The position numbers were made by a program, and so were the translations under genes. The notes under the pieces are model-generated. The model saw only the letters and a program-made list of their open reading frames with translations, ran no database searches and was not told the DNA's origin. Shown piece by piece: positions 1 to 7,343 of a DNA stretch of 64,000 nucleotides (positions within the stretch are counted from its first letter, which is position 1; each line of letters begins with the position of its first letter). Source of the stretch: a candidate division CSSED10-310 bacterium (GTDB lineage Bacteria > CSSED10-310 > JAFGJC01); the NCBI GenBank assembly GCA_016927905.1, contig JAFGLW010000030.1, positions 218,464 to 282,463 on the forward strand. The letters are read 5' to 3'.

Positions 1-88
1 ATCCTTTCACCCGCCAGATCCTCATGGTCTGCGGCCGGACTCCAAGCATTTCGGCTGCCTGGGCTGTCGATATCAATTGCTTAGGCAT
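1..88 (-). CDS. Excisionase/MerR-like helix-turn-helix protein, N-terminal part
   Basis: Only the first 29 codons are inside the window. The visible N-terminus has the pattern STAQAAEMLGVRPQTMRIW, the classic first helix-turn-helix of excisionase-type (HTH_17) and IS607-type resolvase N-termini. Its ATG overlaps the stop codon of the upstream reverse transcriptase (TAATG), so the two are translationally coupled. It could be a small DNA-binding regulator, an excisionase, or the start of an IS607-like serine recombinase; the window cannot decide which. Confidence 0.6.
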   Translation of the reverse strand, partial: MPKQLISTAQAAEMLGVRPQTMRIWRVKG

Positions 89-1419
89 TATAAGGTCTCC
101 TGCCCCCTCGGGCTGGTTTGTAAACTTTCCGGACACAATCCGGATTCCAGGGGGGATTCATGATCGTCGTATCCATCGAACCCCCCCACCGGATTGAAAT
201 TGTGCTTGCTGCGGAGCTTGATTGCAGCGTCAGCTAGGTTTACCAGACCTGCCTGTGCGAGTGCCTCATTCGAGACATCGCGTCCGTGCAAGCTGCCTCC
301 TCCAGACCGGATCTTGCAGCGGATATGTGTGCGCATCCACTTGTCTAGTCTGGAGAGAGCGTGTTCGTGGCACCGAGCAAAATACGGTAACCAACTGGTG
401 ATACATGTTTTCACCTCTGCAATTATTGCCGGCAGTGCGGCCGGGCCGACCAGGCCGTTCGTGGCCAATCTGACCCTGGTTTTAAGTTTCAGAACGTTGT
501 TCGGGGATGGGGCGAGGAAAACTTCGGATTTCTTGATGCGGAACTCGTGACCCAGGAATTGGATAGGAGTGTGGCGGGCATTGTATGGGGTATCAGCGAA
601 GCAGTGTTTGGCGGGTTGCGTGTGGATTCCGGCGGAGGACGCCCAACTTTCGATCAGGGCTTGGGCAGATTCGGCTTCCTTGCGAAAATGAGAGAGGACG
701 ACTAGATCATCGGCATATCGGACTAGGGAATAAGACTCATTCGTGAGGAGGAAATCCAGGGGGTGGAGGAAGAGGTTTGCGAGCAGCGGGGAGATGACAG
801 CGCCTTGAGGAGTACCTTTCGTCGGGCGGTAGCGTTTCGAGCTTTCAATGATATCAACGTTCAAGAATTGGCGGATCAATCTGCACCCTTTAGCATCCGG
901 AATGGTGTCTTCGACTCGGTGCATCAAGAGGTCGTGCGGTATCTCATCGAAGTATGAAACAAGATCCAGGTCTACAACCCAGTGGTGTCTTTTAAGGAGT
1001 AGGCTTCGGACATGTTCGATCGCCTGATGGGTGTTCCTTCTGGGTCGGAATCCATATGAACAGGGCAGGAATGTGGGGTCGATCAAGGGATTCAACAGCA
1101 TGAGAAGGGCGGTCTGGACAACCCGGTCCCGGATGTTGGGAATCCCGATCGGCCGGAGTTTTCCACTCGGTTTCAGGATGTACGCTCTGCGAACTGGTCC
1201 GGGTTGGTATGTTTCCGTGATCAGTTCGTGTTGGAGTCGCGTCAGGTTCGTTTCGAGGTCAGTTTCGAAATCTGCCACTGTCTGACCATCCGGACCGGGC
1301 TTGCCATTATTCTTCTTGACCCGGTCGAAGGCCGTCCTGAGTAGTGTGGACGAGCAAAGGCGGAGAAATAGTTCACCAGTCTTATTTTCTCTACCCTTTC
1401 CTTTCTTCTCTTGTGCCAT
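88..1419 (-). CDS. Free-standing group II-like reverse transcriptase
   Basis: RNA-dependent DNA polymerase of 443 aa. Visible blocks are RPIGIPNIRDRVVQ (about 89-102), the first catalytic aspartate in VVDLDLVSYFD (148-157), PQGAVISPLLAN (204-215), the active-site YADD (235-238) and FLGHEF, followed by a maturase-like thumb/X region with a conserved LDKWMR. The QGxxxSP motif is of group II type, not the QGxSQ type of diversity-generating retroelement enzymes. There is no room for an intron ribozyme: only ~60 bp separate the start from a sigma70-like promoter, and the next gene overlaps the stop codon. An HNH domain is absent. It therefore looks like a domesticated or stand-alone RT; defence and retrotransposition roles are both open. 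Confidence 0.85.
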   Translation of the reverse strand: MAQEKKGKGRENKTGELFLRLCSSTLLRTAFDRVKKNNGKPGPDGQTVADFETDLETNLTRLQHELITETYQPGPVRRAYILKPSGKLRPIGIPNIRDRVVQTALLMLLNPLIDPTFLPCSYGFRPRRNTHQAIEHVRSLLLKRHHWVVDLDLVSYFDEIPHDLLMHRVEDTIPDAKGCRLIRQFLNVDIIESSKRYRPTKGTPQGAVISPLLANLFLHPLDFLLTNESYSLVRYADDLVVLSHFRKEAESAQALIESWASSAGIHTQPAKHCFADTPYNARHTPIQFLGHEFRIKKSEVFLAPSPNNVLKLKTRVRLATNGLVGPAALPAIIAEVKTCITSWLPYFARCHEHALSRLDKWMRTHIRCKIRSGGGSLHGRDVSNEALAQAGLVNLADAAIKLRSKHNFNPVGGFDGYDDHESPLESGLCPESLQTSPRGQETL

Positions 1420-1458
1420 TTAAAATCCCTTTAACGGAAAAACGCATCACCACATCTA

Positions 1459-1487
1459 CATATAATGCATCCCTGCGGGATTGTCAA
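1459..1487 (-). promoter_or_regulatory. Sigma70-like promoter of the RT gene with a palindrome in its spacer
   Basis: On the minus strand a perfect TTGACA (1482-1487) is followed after 17 bp by TATATG (1459-1464). The spacer contains the 13-bp inverted repeat ATCCC-N3-GGGAT (1469-1481), positioned so that a bound repressor would block RNA polymerase. The divergent XRE regulator is an obvious candidate ligand (inference). Confidence 0.6.
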
Positions 1488-1539
1488 CAGAAATATTCAC
1501 TCGGCCGCGCCTGAGCATCGCGAACCAACAGAATAGTGG

Positions 1540-1568
1540 TTGAGAAGTATAGTCCTATCATCTATCAT
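1540..1568 (+). promoter_or_regulatory. Putative promoter of the XRE regulator
   Basis: TTGAGA (1540-1545), a 17-bp spacer and TATCAT (1563-1568) lie about 40 bp upstream of the GTG start at 1611. The two divergent promoters are about 50 bp apart, so one regulator could control both directions. Confidence 0.45.
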
Positions 1569-1610
1569 AAAGTTGAGGTATGCACTACTGCAGTGTGGAA
1601 AGGAGGCAGT

Positions 1611-2078
1611 GTGGAATTTAAAGAAGCGGTTAGATTACATAGAAAAAGGAAACGGCTAACTCAAAAACAGCTAGCCAAACTCGCTGGACTAGATATTTCT
1701 ATGATCGTCCGTATTGAGGGTGGGGAAACCAAGACAGTCAAATCCGATGCTCTTCGAAGGCTTGCTGAAGCACTTGAAGTAAGTGCTGACGAACTTATTG
1801 GGCGTAAGATGGGACTTACAATAGAGGATATAATCCGGCTCAACCCAGCGGCAGAGGATATCTTCGAAGGGTACGCGAATTTGAGTCCTAACGGACGGGA
1901 AATGGTTAAAACATTCATAGCCTTTTTACTTACTCGGGAAATGAAAGAAATCCATGAACTCAAGAGTGATTCTGATGAGGAAAAAGGAAGTGAAACGACG
2001 GGCGATGAGAGGCCTAACCAAGTCGGGAGGATGATTTATGGAGACAACTGGGACAGGAACCATGGGGATTCTAACTGA
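1611..2078 (+). CDS. XRE-family HTH transcriptional regulator
   Basis: Cro/CI-type DNA-binding protein of 155 aa. The N-terminal ~58 residues form a typical HTH_3 domain (RKRKRLTQKQLAKLAGLD, then IVRIEGG). The C-terminal half contains LSPNGREMVKTFIAFLL, a helical segment common after such HTH domains, and a charged tail. The GTG at 1611 is preferred over an upstream ATG because AGGAGG sits at 1601-1606. It is divergent from the RT gene, whose promoter spacer holds a palindrome, and is a plausible repressor of the RT/HTH unit. Confidence 0.8.
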   Translation: MEFKEAVRLHRKRKRLTQKQLAKLAGLDISMIVRIEGGETKTVKSDALRRLAEALEVSADELIGRKMGLTIEDIIRLNPAAEDIFEGYANLSPNGREMVKTFIAFLLTREMKEIHELKSDSDEEKGSETTGDERPNQVGRMIYGDNWDRNHGDSN

Positions 2079-2083
2079 CCTCG

Positions 2084-2218
2084 ATATTTCCGGCATTCAC
2101 TCGGCCCGAAGGATTGGGATTGGCTAGCGGCATCATCTGGTACGCCGCTATGACCGATCCGGGAATCACCCAATCGCAGGGAATAATCCCAGCCGCTGAA
2201 AAACTCCCCGGCCTTTGA
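2084..2218 (+). pseudogene. Remnant of the secreted-protein C-terminal domain
   Basis: Translation gives FPAFTRPEG and then SGIIWYAAMTDPGITQ, nearly the same as the C-terminus of the beta-propeller protein encoded at 46869-49883 (LPAFTWPES, SGILWYCAMTDPGITQ). The reading frame ends at TGA 2216-2218 after unrelated residues. There is no gene body upstream, so this is a displaced 3' fragment. The remaining ~260 bp to 2483 show no supportable gene. Confidence 0.75.
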
Positions 2219-2482
2219 TTTGCCTTTCCTATTCAGTTGGGGCGTTTAAGCACAGCATGGCAATACCCCCTAGCATAGGTTTTTCCTTGCTCAACTCGTT
2301 TCACTGCATACGATTTTAGACAAAAAGTGCCAATTCCCAGGAGCGAAATGTAGAAATCATGGGCACTTACGGCGCGATTTTGCTATCTGATGTGTACGGG
2401 TAATTCGTACATCTTGTTTGGACTGAACACCCGTTTTTGCCCTTAAATTGGCATCACGGCGACCGCCTGCGAGGCCGATTTT

Positions 2483-2533
2483 GAAAAAAGTGAAATTCCC
2501 CCGGGAGGGCACGGAAAATCCCTCCCAGGGAAT
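2483..2533 (-). terminator. Rho-independent terminator of the minus-strand operon
   Basis: Read on the minus strand, ATTCCC-T-GGGAGGG pairs with CCCTCCC-GG-GGGAAT around a 10-nt loop (2495-2533), followed by TTCACTTTTTTC (run at 2484-2489). It lies 20 bp past the stop of the nuclease gene at 2553, closing the operon that starts at 5993. Confidence 0.75.
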
Positions 2534-2552
2534 CAATCAGTCAAAATGCGGA

Positions 2553-3362
2553 TCACCACTCTTTGCAGGCTGTCTGATACGGGCAGGAGCCGCACATCCA
2601 GCCGGTGATCGGGAAAAATGAACCGCTGTCGATGGCCACCAGGACCTCCCGGATCAGCTTGATCAAGCGTCTATGATCATCAGTATTGCGGGTTGTCGGG
2701 TAGCGGATGAGTTCCGGTGATCGCGCTTTGGTGATGACATCGAACCGGGCATGGAATGCTTTATCACCGTTCACAAGCGGGCTGTGGGCGAGGGCATAGG
2801 TGTAAACGGTCAACTGAAGAGCATCTTCCGTTTTGGAATCCGAGTATCGCCGGCTGGCAGTCTTGTGATCGACCGCAACGATGCGGCCTTCACTATCCCG
2901 TTCGATCAGATCAATGGATCCGACGATGGGAAGTGGAAGCGGTTTGGTACCGTTGCCATTCTTCAAACAGAACGGCGCTTCGACGGCCAGCACCTCTCCG
3001 GGCTGAACCGAATCGTAGAAGACCTTCAGCATGGATATTCCCTTATCCAAGATGCTTTCCCGGTTGTCGTCCGCGTCGAATCGGATCTCATCGCAGTCGT
3101 TCCGGGCCAGCCAGTCCGTCCGGAACGCTTCGCAGACGGCATCTCTCGAGTAACGCTTCCTGAAGTCCCGCAATCCGCGGTAGAAATAGGCCAGAGCTTC
3201 GTGAATGGAGGATCCGAAAGAGAGAGCTGCTGGCGTGAATTCTGGCTGCAGAGCCGCAACATACTGGAAGTAGTACCGCAACGGACACAACATGTAGGTG
3301 TTGATCTGACTGTATGAAATGTGCGGTTGATCACGGAAGCTTTCAACACTTTGGTTTTTCAT
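2553..3362 (-). CDS. PD-(D/E)XK nuclease with Cas4/AddB-like cysteine pattern
   Basis: RecB-family exonuclease-like protein of 269 aa. The N-terminus has SYSQINTYMLCPLRYYF and then FGSSIHEALAYFYRG, both typical of PDDEXK_1 proteins. The core is VGSIDLIERD, then VAVDHKTA (D-x-K). One cysteine near the N-terminus plus C-x2-C-x5-C at the C-terminus (CGSCPYQTAC) matches the 4Fe-4S arrangement of Cas4 and AddB. The ATG at 3362 is chosen because AAAGGA lies upstream of it. The gene is last in the operon, 79 bp after the Rad52-like gene; a PD-(D/E)XK exonuclease beside an annealing protein is the standard phage/plasmid recombination pair. Confidence 0.85.
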   Translation of the reverse strand: MKNQSVESFRDQPHISYSQINTYMLCPLRYYFQYVAALQPEFTPAALSFGSSIHEALAYFYRGLRDFRKRYSRDAVCEAFRTDWLARNDCDEIRFDADDNRESILDKGISMLKVFYDSVQPGEVLAVEAPFCLKNGNGTKPLPLPIVGSIDLIERDSEGRIVAVDHKTASRRYSDSKTEDALQLTVYTYALAHSPLVNGDKAFHARFDVITKARSPELIRYPTTRNTDDHRRLIKLIREVLVAIDSGSFFPITGWMCGSCPYQTACKEW

Positions 3363-3441
3363 GATGATTATCCTTTCAATGAAAACGGGACCGGCAGCGG
3401 GGTACTTCCCCACCGCCGATCCCTTGGTTTGTGACGGACAA

Positions 3442-4065
3442 TTACGCCGTCAGCATCTCGATCAGCATGCTGGCTTCCGACTTGGACAGTTCATCCAGCG
3501 GGACTGCATAGTTTTCGATGCAGAGTTGATCGACTTGGTCCGCATCGAGACTGGAACGCCGGCCTAATGTCAAAATGTATTTGCGCTGCTTGGGCGTCAC
3601 CGAATCGCCGTTCCCATTGCCGTTTCTGGTGGGAATAGTGGGTTTCTGATCGAGCGCCTGGGCTTTCTGTTCCGTCTTACCATTGCTGGGGACATCGCCG
3701 TAGAGGTGAAGGCCGACACCCAGAAGGCTGGCACACTTTTTGACCGCATCGGTCGCTGCGCCCTTCAGGTTTTCACCCAGGCAGAGAACCTTGCCGGTCT
3801 GGGCGTCCCGGGTGATCTGGTTGCTGCCGAACTGTTCCTTCACGATACCATTCACCTGCAGACGACCGAGGACAACAACTTCATCCTCCAGGATCTTGTG
3901 TTCGACCACGGTGAAACTCCAATCACTGTCGAAGGCGTCATTCAATCTTTGAATTACTGTATAACCTTCAATATAATCTAGAGTTTTACCCCATGAACCT
4001 TTTCTTTGTTTGATCTGATCCTTTGTGAAGTGTGTTTCGAGGACCTTTCTTGTTTCCTTTTCCAT
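3442..4065 (-). CDS. Rad52/Rad22-type single-strand annealing protein
   Basis: Protein of 207 aa. The N-terminal ~125 residues show the Rad52 fold signature: GKTLDYIEGYTVIQRLNDAF, WSFTVVEH, and then GENLKGAATDAVKKCASLLG. A low-complexity linker (about 140-155, Asn/Gly-rich) leads to a C-terminal helical region (SVTPKQRKYILTLGRR). Such proteins bind single-stranded DNA and promote annealing. The ATG at 4065 has AAGGAG upstream; an upstream extension is not needed. With the neighbouring nuclease it forms a Red-like recombination module (inference from family pairing). Confidence 0.85.
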   Translation of the reverse strand: MEKETRKVLETHFTKDQIKQRKGSWGKTLDYIEGYTVIQRLNDAFDSDWSFTVVEHKILEDEVVVLGRLQVNGIVKEQFGSNQITRDAQTGKVLCLGENLKGAATDAVKKCASLLGVGLHLYGDVPSNGKTEQKAQALDQKPTIPTRNGNGNGDSVTPKQRKYILTLGRRSSLDADQVDQLCIENYAVPLDELSKSEASMLIEMLTA

Positions 4066-4157
4066 GACATAAATCTCCTTTGCCCGAGGTACACACCCCG
4101 GGCGTTTGTGGAGCTGGCCGATCATCGATCACAGCTCCGGGTTATGGATTGCTTGTT

Positions 4158-4889
4158 TCAGTGAATGCCCGGACAGGCGGGTCCGGAACCGTTCAACACA
4201 GGAAGGCTGACAATGCACCGGGTTCCTCTCGAAATGTTCGAAACGACCCGGATGGTGCCGCCGTGCCGCTCTATGACGGTTTGAGCGATGTGGAACCCGA
4301 GACCGGTACCCTCGGGTTTTGTGGTGTGAAACGGCGTGCCCAGCAAGGCCAGTGCATCGGCGTCCATGCCGCATCCGGTATCGGAAATGATGATGCGGGC
4401 AGTCGTCAGGCAAGGGGTTACCCTTACCGTCACAATAGAAGCATTCTGAGACGATTCTACGGCGTTTTTGAGCAGGTTTTTGAAGGCTTTGCCGAGGGTT
4501 CGGGTGTCGGCGGAAACCTGGACCGGGTCGATGGGAAAGTCGAAGTCGAACCGGACCCGGCGATCGGTGGCCAGGCGTTCCAGCAGGATCACCTGCTCGA
4601 AGATAATTTCCTGCAGGTTCACCATTTTGAAACAGGGCGGGGTGCATCCGGCGGCAAAAGCATCTACAAGTTCGCGGATGTTCTGGGATGCCAGTCTCAG
4701 TACTCGCCAGGTCGATTCGTCGTCCTGAACAGACTCGACGGTCAGGTTTTCGATTTCCCGATCGAAGACATCGAGGTAATTCCGGGTTTCGTGAACCAGC
4801 ATCGAAGGAGTGAGAGTACCAGTCGGCGGCAAACCCTCGACCGGAACCGGCTGTGAAACGGGCGGCATAATCGTGTGAGCATAAAGCAT
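4158..4889 (-). CDS. Soluble histidine-kinase-like protein without sensor domain
   Basis: A 243-aa protein containing only a dimerisation/phosphoacceptor helix (LVHETRNYL, candidate His33) and a HATPase_c domain: N box FKNLLKNAVES (136-146), G1 box DTGCGM (170-175), F/G2 region FHTTKPEGTGLGFHIAQ (187-203). No membrane segment, PAS domain or adjacent response regulator is seen. AAGGAGG precedes the ATG. It lies between ardC and the rad52-like gene in the same orientation. The partner is unknown; it might signal to a host regulator or act as a plain ATPase. Confidence 0.85.
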   Translation of the reverse strand: MLYAHTIMPPVSQPVPVEGLPPTGTLTPSMLVHETRNYLDVFDREIENLTVESVQDDESTWRVLRLASQNIRELVDAFAAGCTPPCFKMVNLQEIIFEQVILLERLATDRRVRFDFDFPIDPVQVSADTRTLGKAFKNLLKNAVESSQNASIVTVRVTPCLTTARIIISDTGCGMDADALALLGTPFHTTKPEGTGLGFHIAQTVIERHGGTIRVVSNISRGTRCIVSLPVLNGSGPACPGIH

Positions 4890-5000
4890 GATTTCCTCCT
4901 TAAATGAGAAAGGGCCGCAGCGTCCGGAGACACCACGGCCCGGTTGTTGCGAACCGTTATTTACGGTTGCGTAGGTTAATGAATCGTTATGATTGTTGGT

Positions 5001-5837
5001 TTACGGATGATTGGCGGGAACGGCGGCGGGACTGACGGATCGGCTGGTTTCCAAGATGAGGTTGAGAACCTTCTCCACGTCTGAAAGCACTGAGACGCAT
5101 GCGGCGCCGATATCCTTGCCGGCCTTCTCCGAGTAGAACTTGATGTACTCGAAGCTGTTCCCGATTGTTGCACCTGGGTCTATGCAGACGAGGTGACACA
5201 AGCTTTGAGCACTCAACTCTGCGACGATTTCCTGCCGCCAGTCCTGGCCCCGGTTGAGGCTGCCCAGAACCCGTTTGTGAGCTGCATGGGACAGCTCATG
5301 GAGGAATGTCTTCTGAGACGACGTGGCCAAGCGGATCTCCTCCCGTTCATCATCCGGGCGATAGTAACCCAACCAAAATCCCTGGAACGCGACCGGAGCA
5401 ACATCGATGCCCCAGGCTTCGGCCACCTCCTGCAGCGGCAATGGTGGCAGCTCCAGCTTCTGGTAGGAAAGCGGCTCGCCTTCGGTCGACTCCACAGCGA
5501 ACACAGGAACGGCCAAAAAACCCCGCAGAACCTTGCTGATGTGATTGGGCGGATTGTCCTCAGCCGATTCCTGTTTCCTCTTGCCGATCCACGGTGCCAG
5601 GATGAAAAAGCTTTTGCTGCCCTTGCGGACGTATCGCTTCACCTCCTTCCATTGATTGAATCCACGGGCATCCGAAGTGCCGTGAACGGCCATGATCAGC
5701 CGGTTGGCCAGGGACCAGGCATTCGACGGCACAATGAACGGTGGGTACGTGGCGACCGAGATCGCCTTGGGAACATTGCCGGTCCGGAACAGCTCCACGA
5801 TCCGGTCCAGCACTGCTCTGACTTTGGGATTGAACAT
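5001..5837 (-). CDS. ardC: ArdC-like antirestriction protein
   Basis: A 278-aa protein with the two ArdC parts. The N-terminal ssDNA-binding domain shows WSLANRLIMA and ARGFNQWKEVKRYVRKGSK, plus FFILAPW. The C-terminal zinc metallopeptidase-like domain has HELSH (179-183) and a downstream glutamate in EIVAELSAQ. ArdC protects incoming single-stranded DNA of plasmids and conjugative elements from restriction. RBS AAGGAGG precedes the ATG at 5837 and lies directly after the stop of the small upstream gene, indicating co-transcription. Confidence 0.8.
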   Translation of the reverse strand: MFNPKVRAVLDRIVELFRTGNVPKAISVATYPPFIVPSNAWSLANRLIMAVHGTSDARGFNQWKEVKRYVRKGSKSFFILAPWIGKRKQESAEDNPPNHISKVLRGFLAVPVFAVESTEGEPLSYQKLELPPLPLQEVAEAWGIDVAPVAFQGFWLGYYRPDDEREEIRLATSSQKTFLHELSHAAHKRVLGSLNRGQDWRQEIVAELSAQSLCHLVCIDPGATIGNSFEYIKFYSEKAGKDIGAACVSVLSDVEKVLNLILETSRSVSPAAVPANHP

Positions 5838-5849
5838 GACAGCCTCCTT

Positions 5850-5993
5850 TCAAAGTTTGGGTTTGTAAGACGCGGCGACCCAAAGCAACCAGATACCGAA
5901 TCCGGCAGCCAGGAACACCGCCAGGAACTTCGCCACGATCACCAGGGCGATTCCTGCGGCAACAAAGAAGATCAGAGACACAAGCCACTTCAT
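5850..5993 (-). CDS. Small membrane peptide at head of the ardC operon
   Basis: An overlooked 47-aa gene. The ATG at 5993 follows AAAGGAGGAG at ideal spacing. The product is almost entirely hydrophobic: it starts MKWLVSLIFFVAAGIALVIV and ends in VAASYKPKL, giving one long or two short membrane helices and a positively charged tail. The stop codon abuts the ardC RBS, so the two are probably translated from one message. No family is recognised. Confidence 0.65.
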   Translation of the reverse strand: MKWLVSLIFFVAAGIALVIVAKFLAVFLAAGFGIWLLWVAASYKPKL

Positions 5994-6240
5994 GACACTC
6001 CTCCTTTCTTTGAGGGTTAAGGGATTGCTGTAAGAAGACCCGGGGGCTCGAAACGGTGATTAGGAAAACCAGTTGGGGCCCCAGACCGGGTACCCCCGCG
6101 ATTTTGTCAGAAATTCCTCATCGCGCGTGACGAGGATCTACCGAATTACTGATTGGCCGATCGAAAATCGCATCTGCGGATCGTTGACTTTGTCAGAATC
6201 GTCATGCGAAGATAAAACAAAAGTTATGGAGGTTATTATC

Positions 6241-6993
6241 ATGCGGAATAGAATTGTGTTGTTTTTGTTGGTGTTTGTTGGTTTTAACCTGTGCGCCTGC
6301 ATCGGTGGCAAGCAATCGGCGGTAGAAGGAAAACTCGTGGACGGGAACGGCAAGCCGGTTTCCGGGGTGAAGATCACAGCGTCCCAGGTTCAGCCGATCA
6401 AGGGCTATGAGCAGTTCGAAGCCGTGACGAAATCGGACGGCACGTTCCGGATGACCGGGCTGTTCCCGTCGTCCCGGTATGTTCTCAAACCCTGGTCCGA
6501 TAAATGGACCTGCGAGACCGCGGTGCAACTGGACAGCGCACCGCAGGGCGAGACTGCCGTTCTGGCAGAGCCCATGAAGATTGCCGAAGCGTATTCAAGG
6601 AAAGGAGGCAGCCTTGTTGTTGATCTTACCACGGGGGCCGTTCGGTTTGATGTTTCTTCAGAAGGAGTAATTACCGACTCAATAACCGGTCTGGAATGGG
6701 TTGTTGGTCCTGATCGGGATACTGATTATGCCCAGGCCGAGCAGTGGGTGACTGGTTGCAACGTGGCGGGTGGCGGCTGGCGAATGCCAACAATGCAGGA
6801 ACTGAAAAGCTTGTATTTGCAAGGCATTGGCAAAAGCAACATGGACCCAGTCTTCAAGATCACCGGTAGTTTTGTCTGGGCAAGCGATTCGTCGCGGGCG
6901 TACGCGTGGGGCTTCGACTTCTTCGACGGCTGCGAGAGCTGGAACCTCTTGACCTCGCACCGGGTGTTTGGGGTGCGTTCGCGTCCGCACTGA
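6241..6993 (+). CDS. Lipoprotein with CnaB-like and DUF1566 (Lcl) domains
   Basis: A 250-aa secreted lipoprotein. The signal peptide ends in the lipobox LCAC, predicting lipidation of the Cys. Next comes a carboxypeptidase-regulatory/CnaB-like beta domain (VEGKLVDGNGKPVSGVKI ... DGTFRMTGL), then a DUF1566 domain (TGLEWV, GGGWRMPTMQELKSL, FVWASD, FGVRSRP). The ATG at 6241 is chosen for TGGAGG upstream and a clean signal peptide. The last ~35 codons are rich in NNC codons and GC, unlike the preceding part; DUF1566 is a fold used by diversity-generating retroelement targets. Confidence 0.8.
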   Translation: MRNRIVLFLLVFVGFNLCACIGGKQSAVEGKLVDGNGKPVSGVKITASQVQPIKGYEQFEAVTKSDGTFRMTGLFPSSRYVLKPWSDKWTCETAVQLDSAPQGETAVLAEPMKIAEAYSRKGGSLVVDLTTGAVRFDVSSEGVITDSITGLEWVVGPDRDTDYAQAEQWVTGCNVAGGGWRMPTMQELKSLYLQGIGKSNMDPVFKITGSFVWASDSSRAYAWGFDFFDGCESWNLLTSHRVFGVRSRPH

Positions 6994-7040
6994 TCATGAT
7001 TTCTCTTTTGTATTCAAGTGTTTTAACAGGGTCTTATTGG

Positions 7041-7065
7041 ATTGGCAGTTGTGCTACATGCCAAT
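7041..7065 (+). other. Hairpin after the DUF1566 gene
   Basis: ATTGGCA (7041-7047) and TGCCAAT (7059-7065) form a perfect 7-bp stem with an 11-nt loop, 47 bp after the stop codon. There is no T tract, so it is not a convincing intrinsic terminator. Confidence 0.4.
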
Positions 7066-7082
7066 GAAAAGCTGAGAAATTA

Positions 7083-7292
7083 TTAACCCTTTAACTCATT
7101 CACCGTCAACCACATCTCCGAAAACAGTTCCGCCTGTTCCAGCACCGTCTTCGTGGCGGATTCCTGTTTGTCGGGCGGGTAACCGTACTTTCTGAGAATC
7201 CGCTTGACCATCACCCGTAGGTTCGCCCGGACGTTCTCCCGGATTATCCAGTCATTTAAGAAGTCATCTGCCCAGAGACATCTTGCAGACAT
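7083..7292 (-). pseudogene. C-terminal remnant of type I restriction subunit HsdR
   Basis: The 69-aa frame matches the conserved end of HsdR proteins: [30 protein letters not shown], and [13 protein letters not shown]. The full protein would be about 800-1000 aa; nothing else of it, nor HsdM or HsdS, is present. It is a leftover of a lost type I restriction locus, now next to an unrelated restriction operon. Confidence 0.8.
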
Positions 7293-7343
7293 CAGCCTTC
7301 GCCTGCTACATTCAAGTCAGTGTAAAGAATCTGTGGGGCTGAC

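Noticed and set aside
88..1419. Group II intron
   Set aside because: No space for ribozyme domains on either side: a promoter lies ~60 bp upstream and another gene overlaps the stop.
2553..3362. Cas4 with a CRISPR locus
   Set aside because: The cysteine pattern is Cas4-like, but no cas1/cas2 or repeats are present and the partner is a Rad52-type annealing protein.
4080..4856. Plus-strand frame of 258 codons over the histidine kinase gene
   Set aside because: Low-complexity antisense translation without start signals; the opposite strand has the full HATPase motif set.
5193..6020. Plus-strand frame of 275 codons over ardC
   Set aside because: Antisense shadow: no RBS, no homology, and the minus-strand gene has HELSH and a good RBS.
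88..6993. RT as the DGR enzyme for the DUF1566 protein
   Set aside because: The RT has PQGAVISPL, the group II form, not QGxSQ; no template repeat or Avd gene is seen in between.
7041..7065. Intrinsic terminator after the DUF1566 gene
   Set aside because: The stem is AT-containing with an 11-nt loop and no T tract follows.
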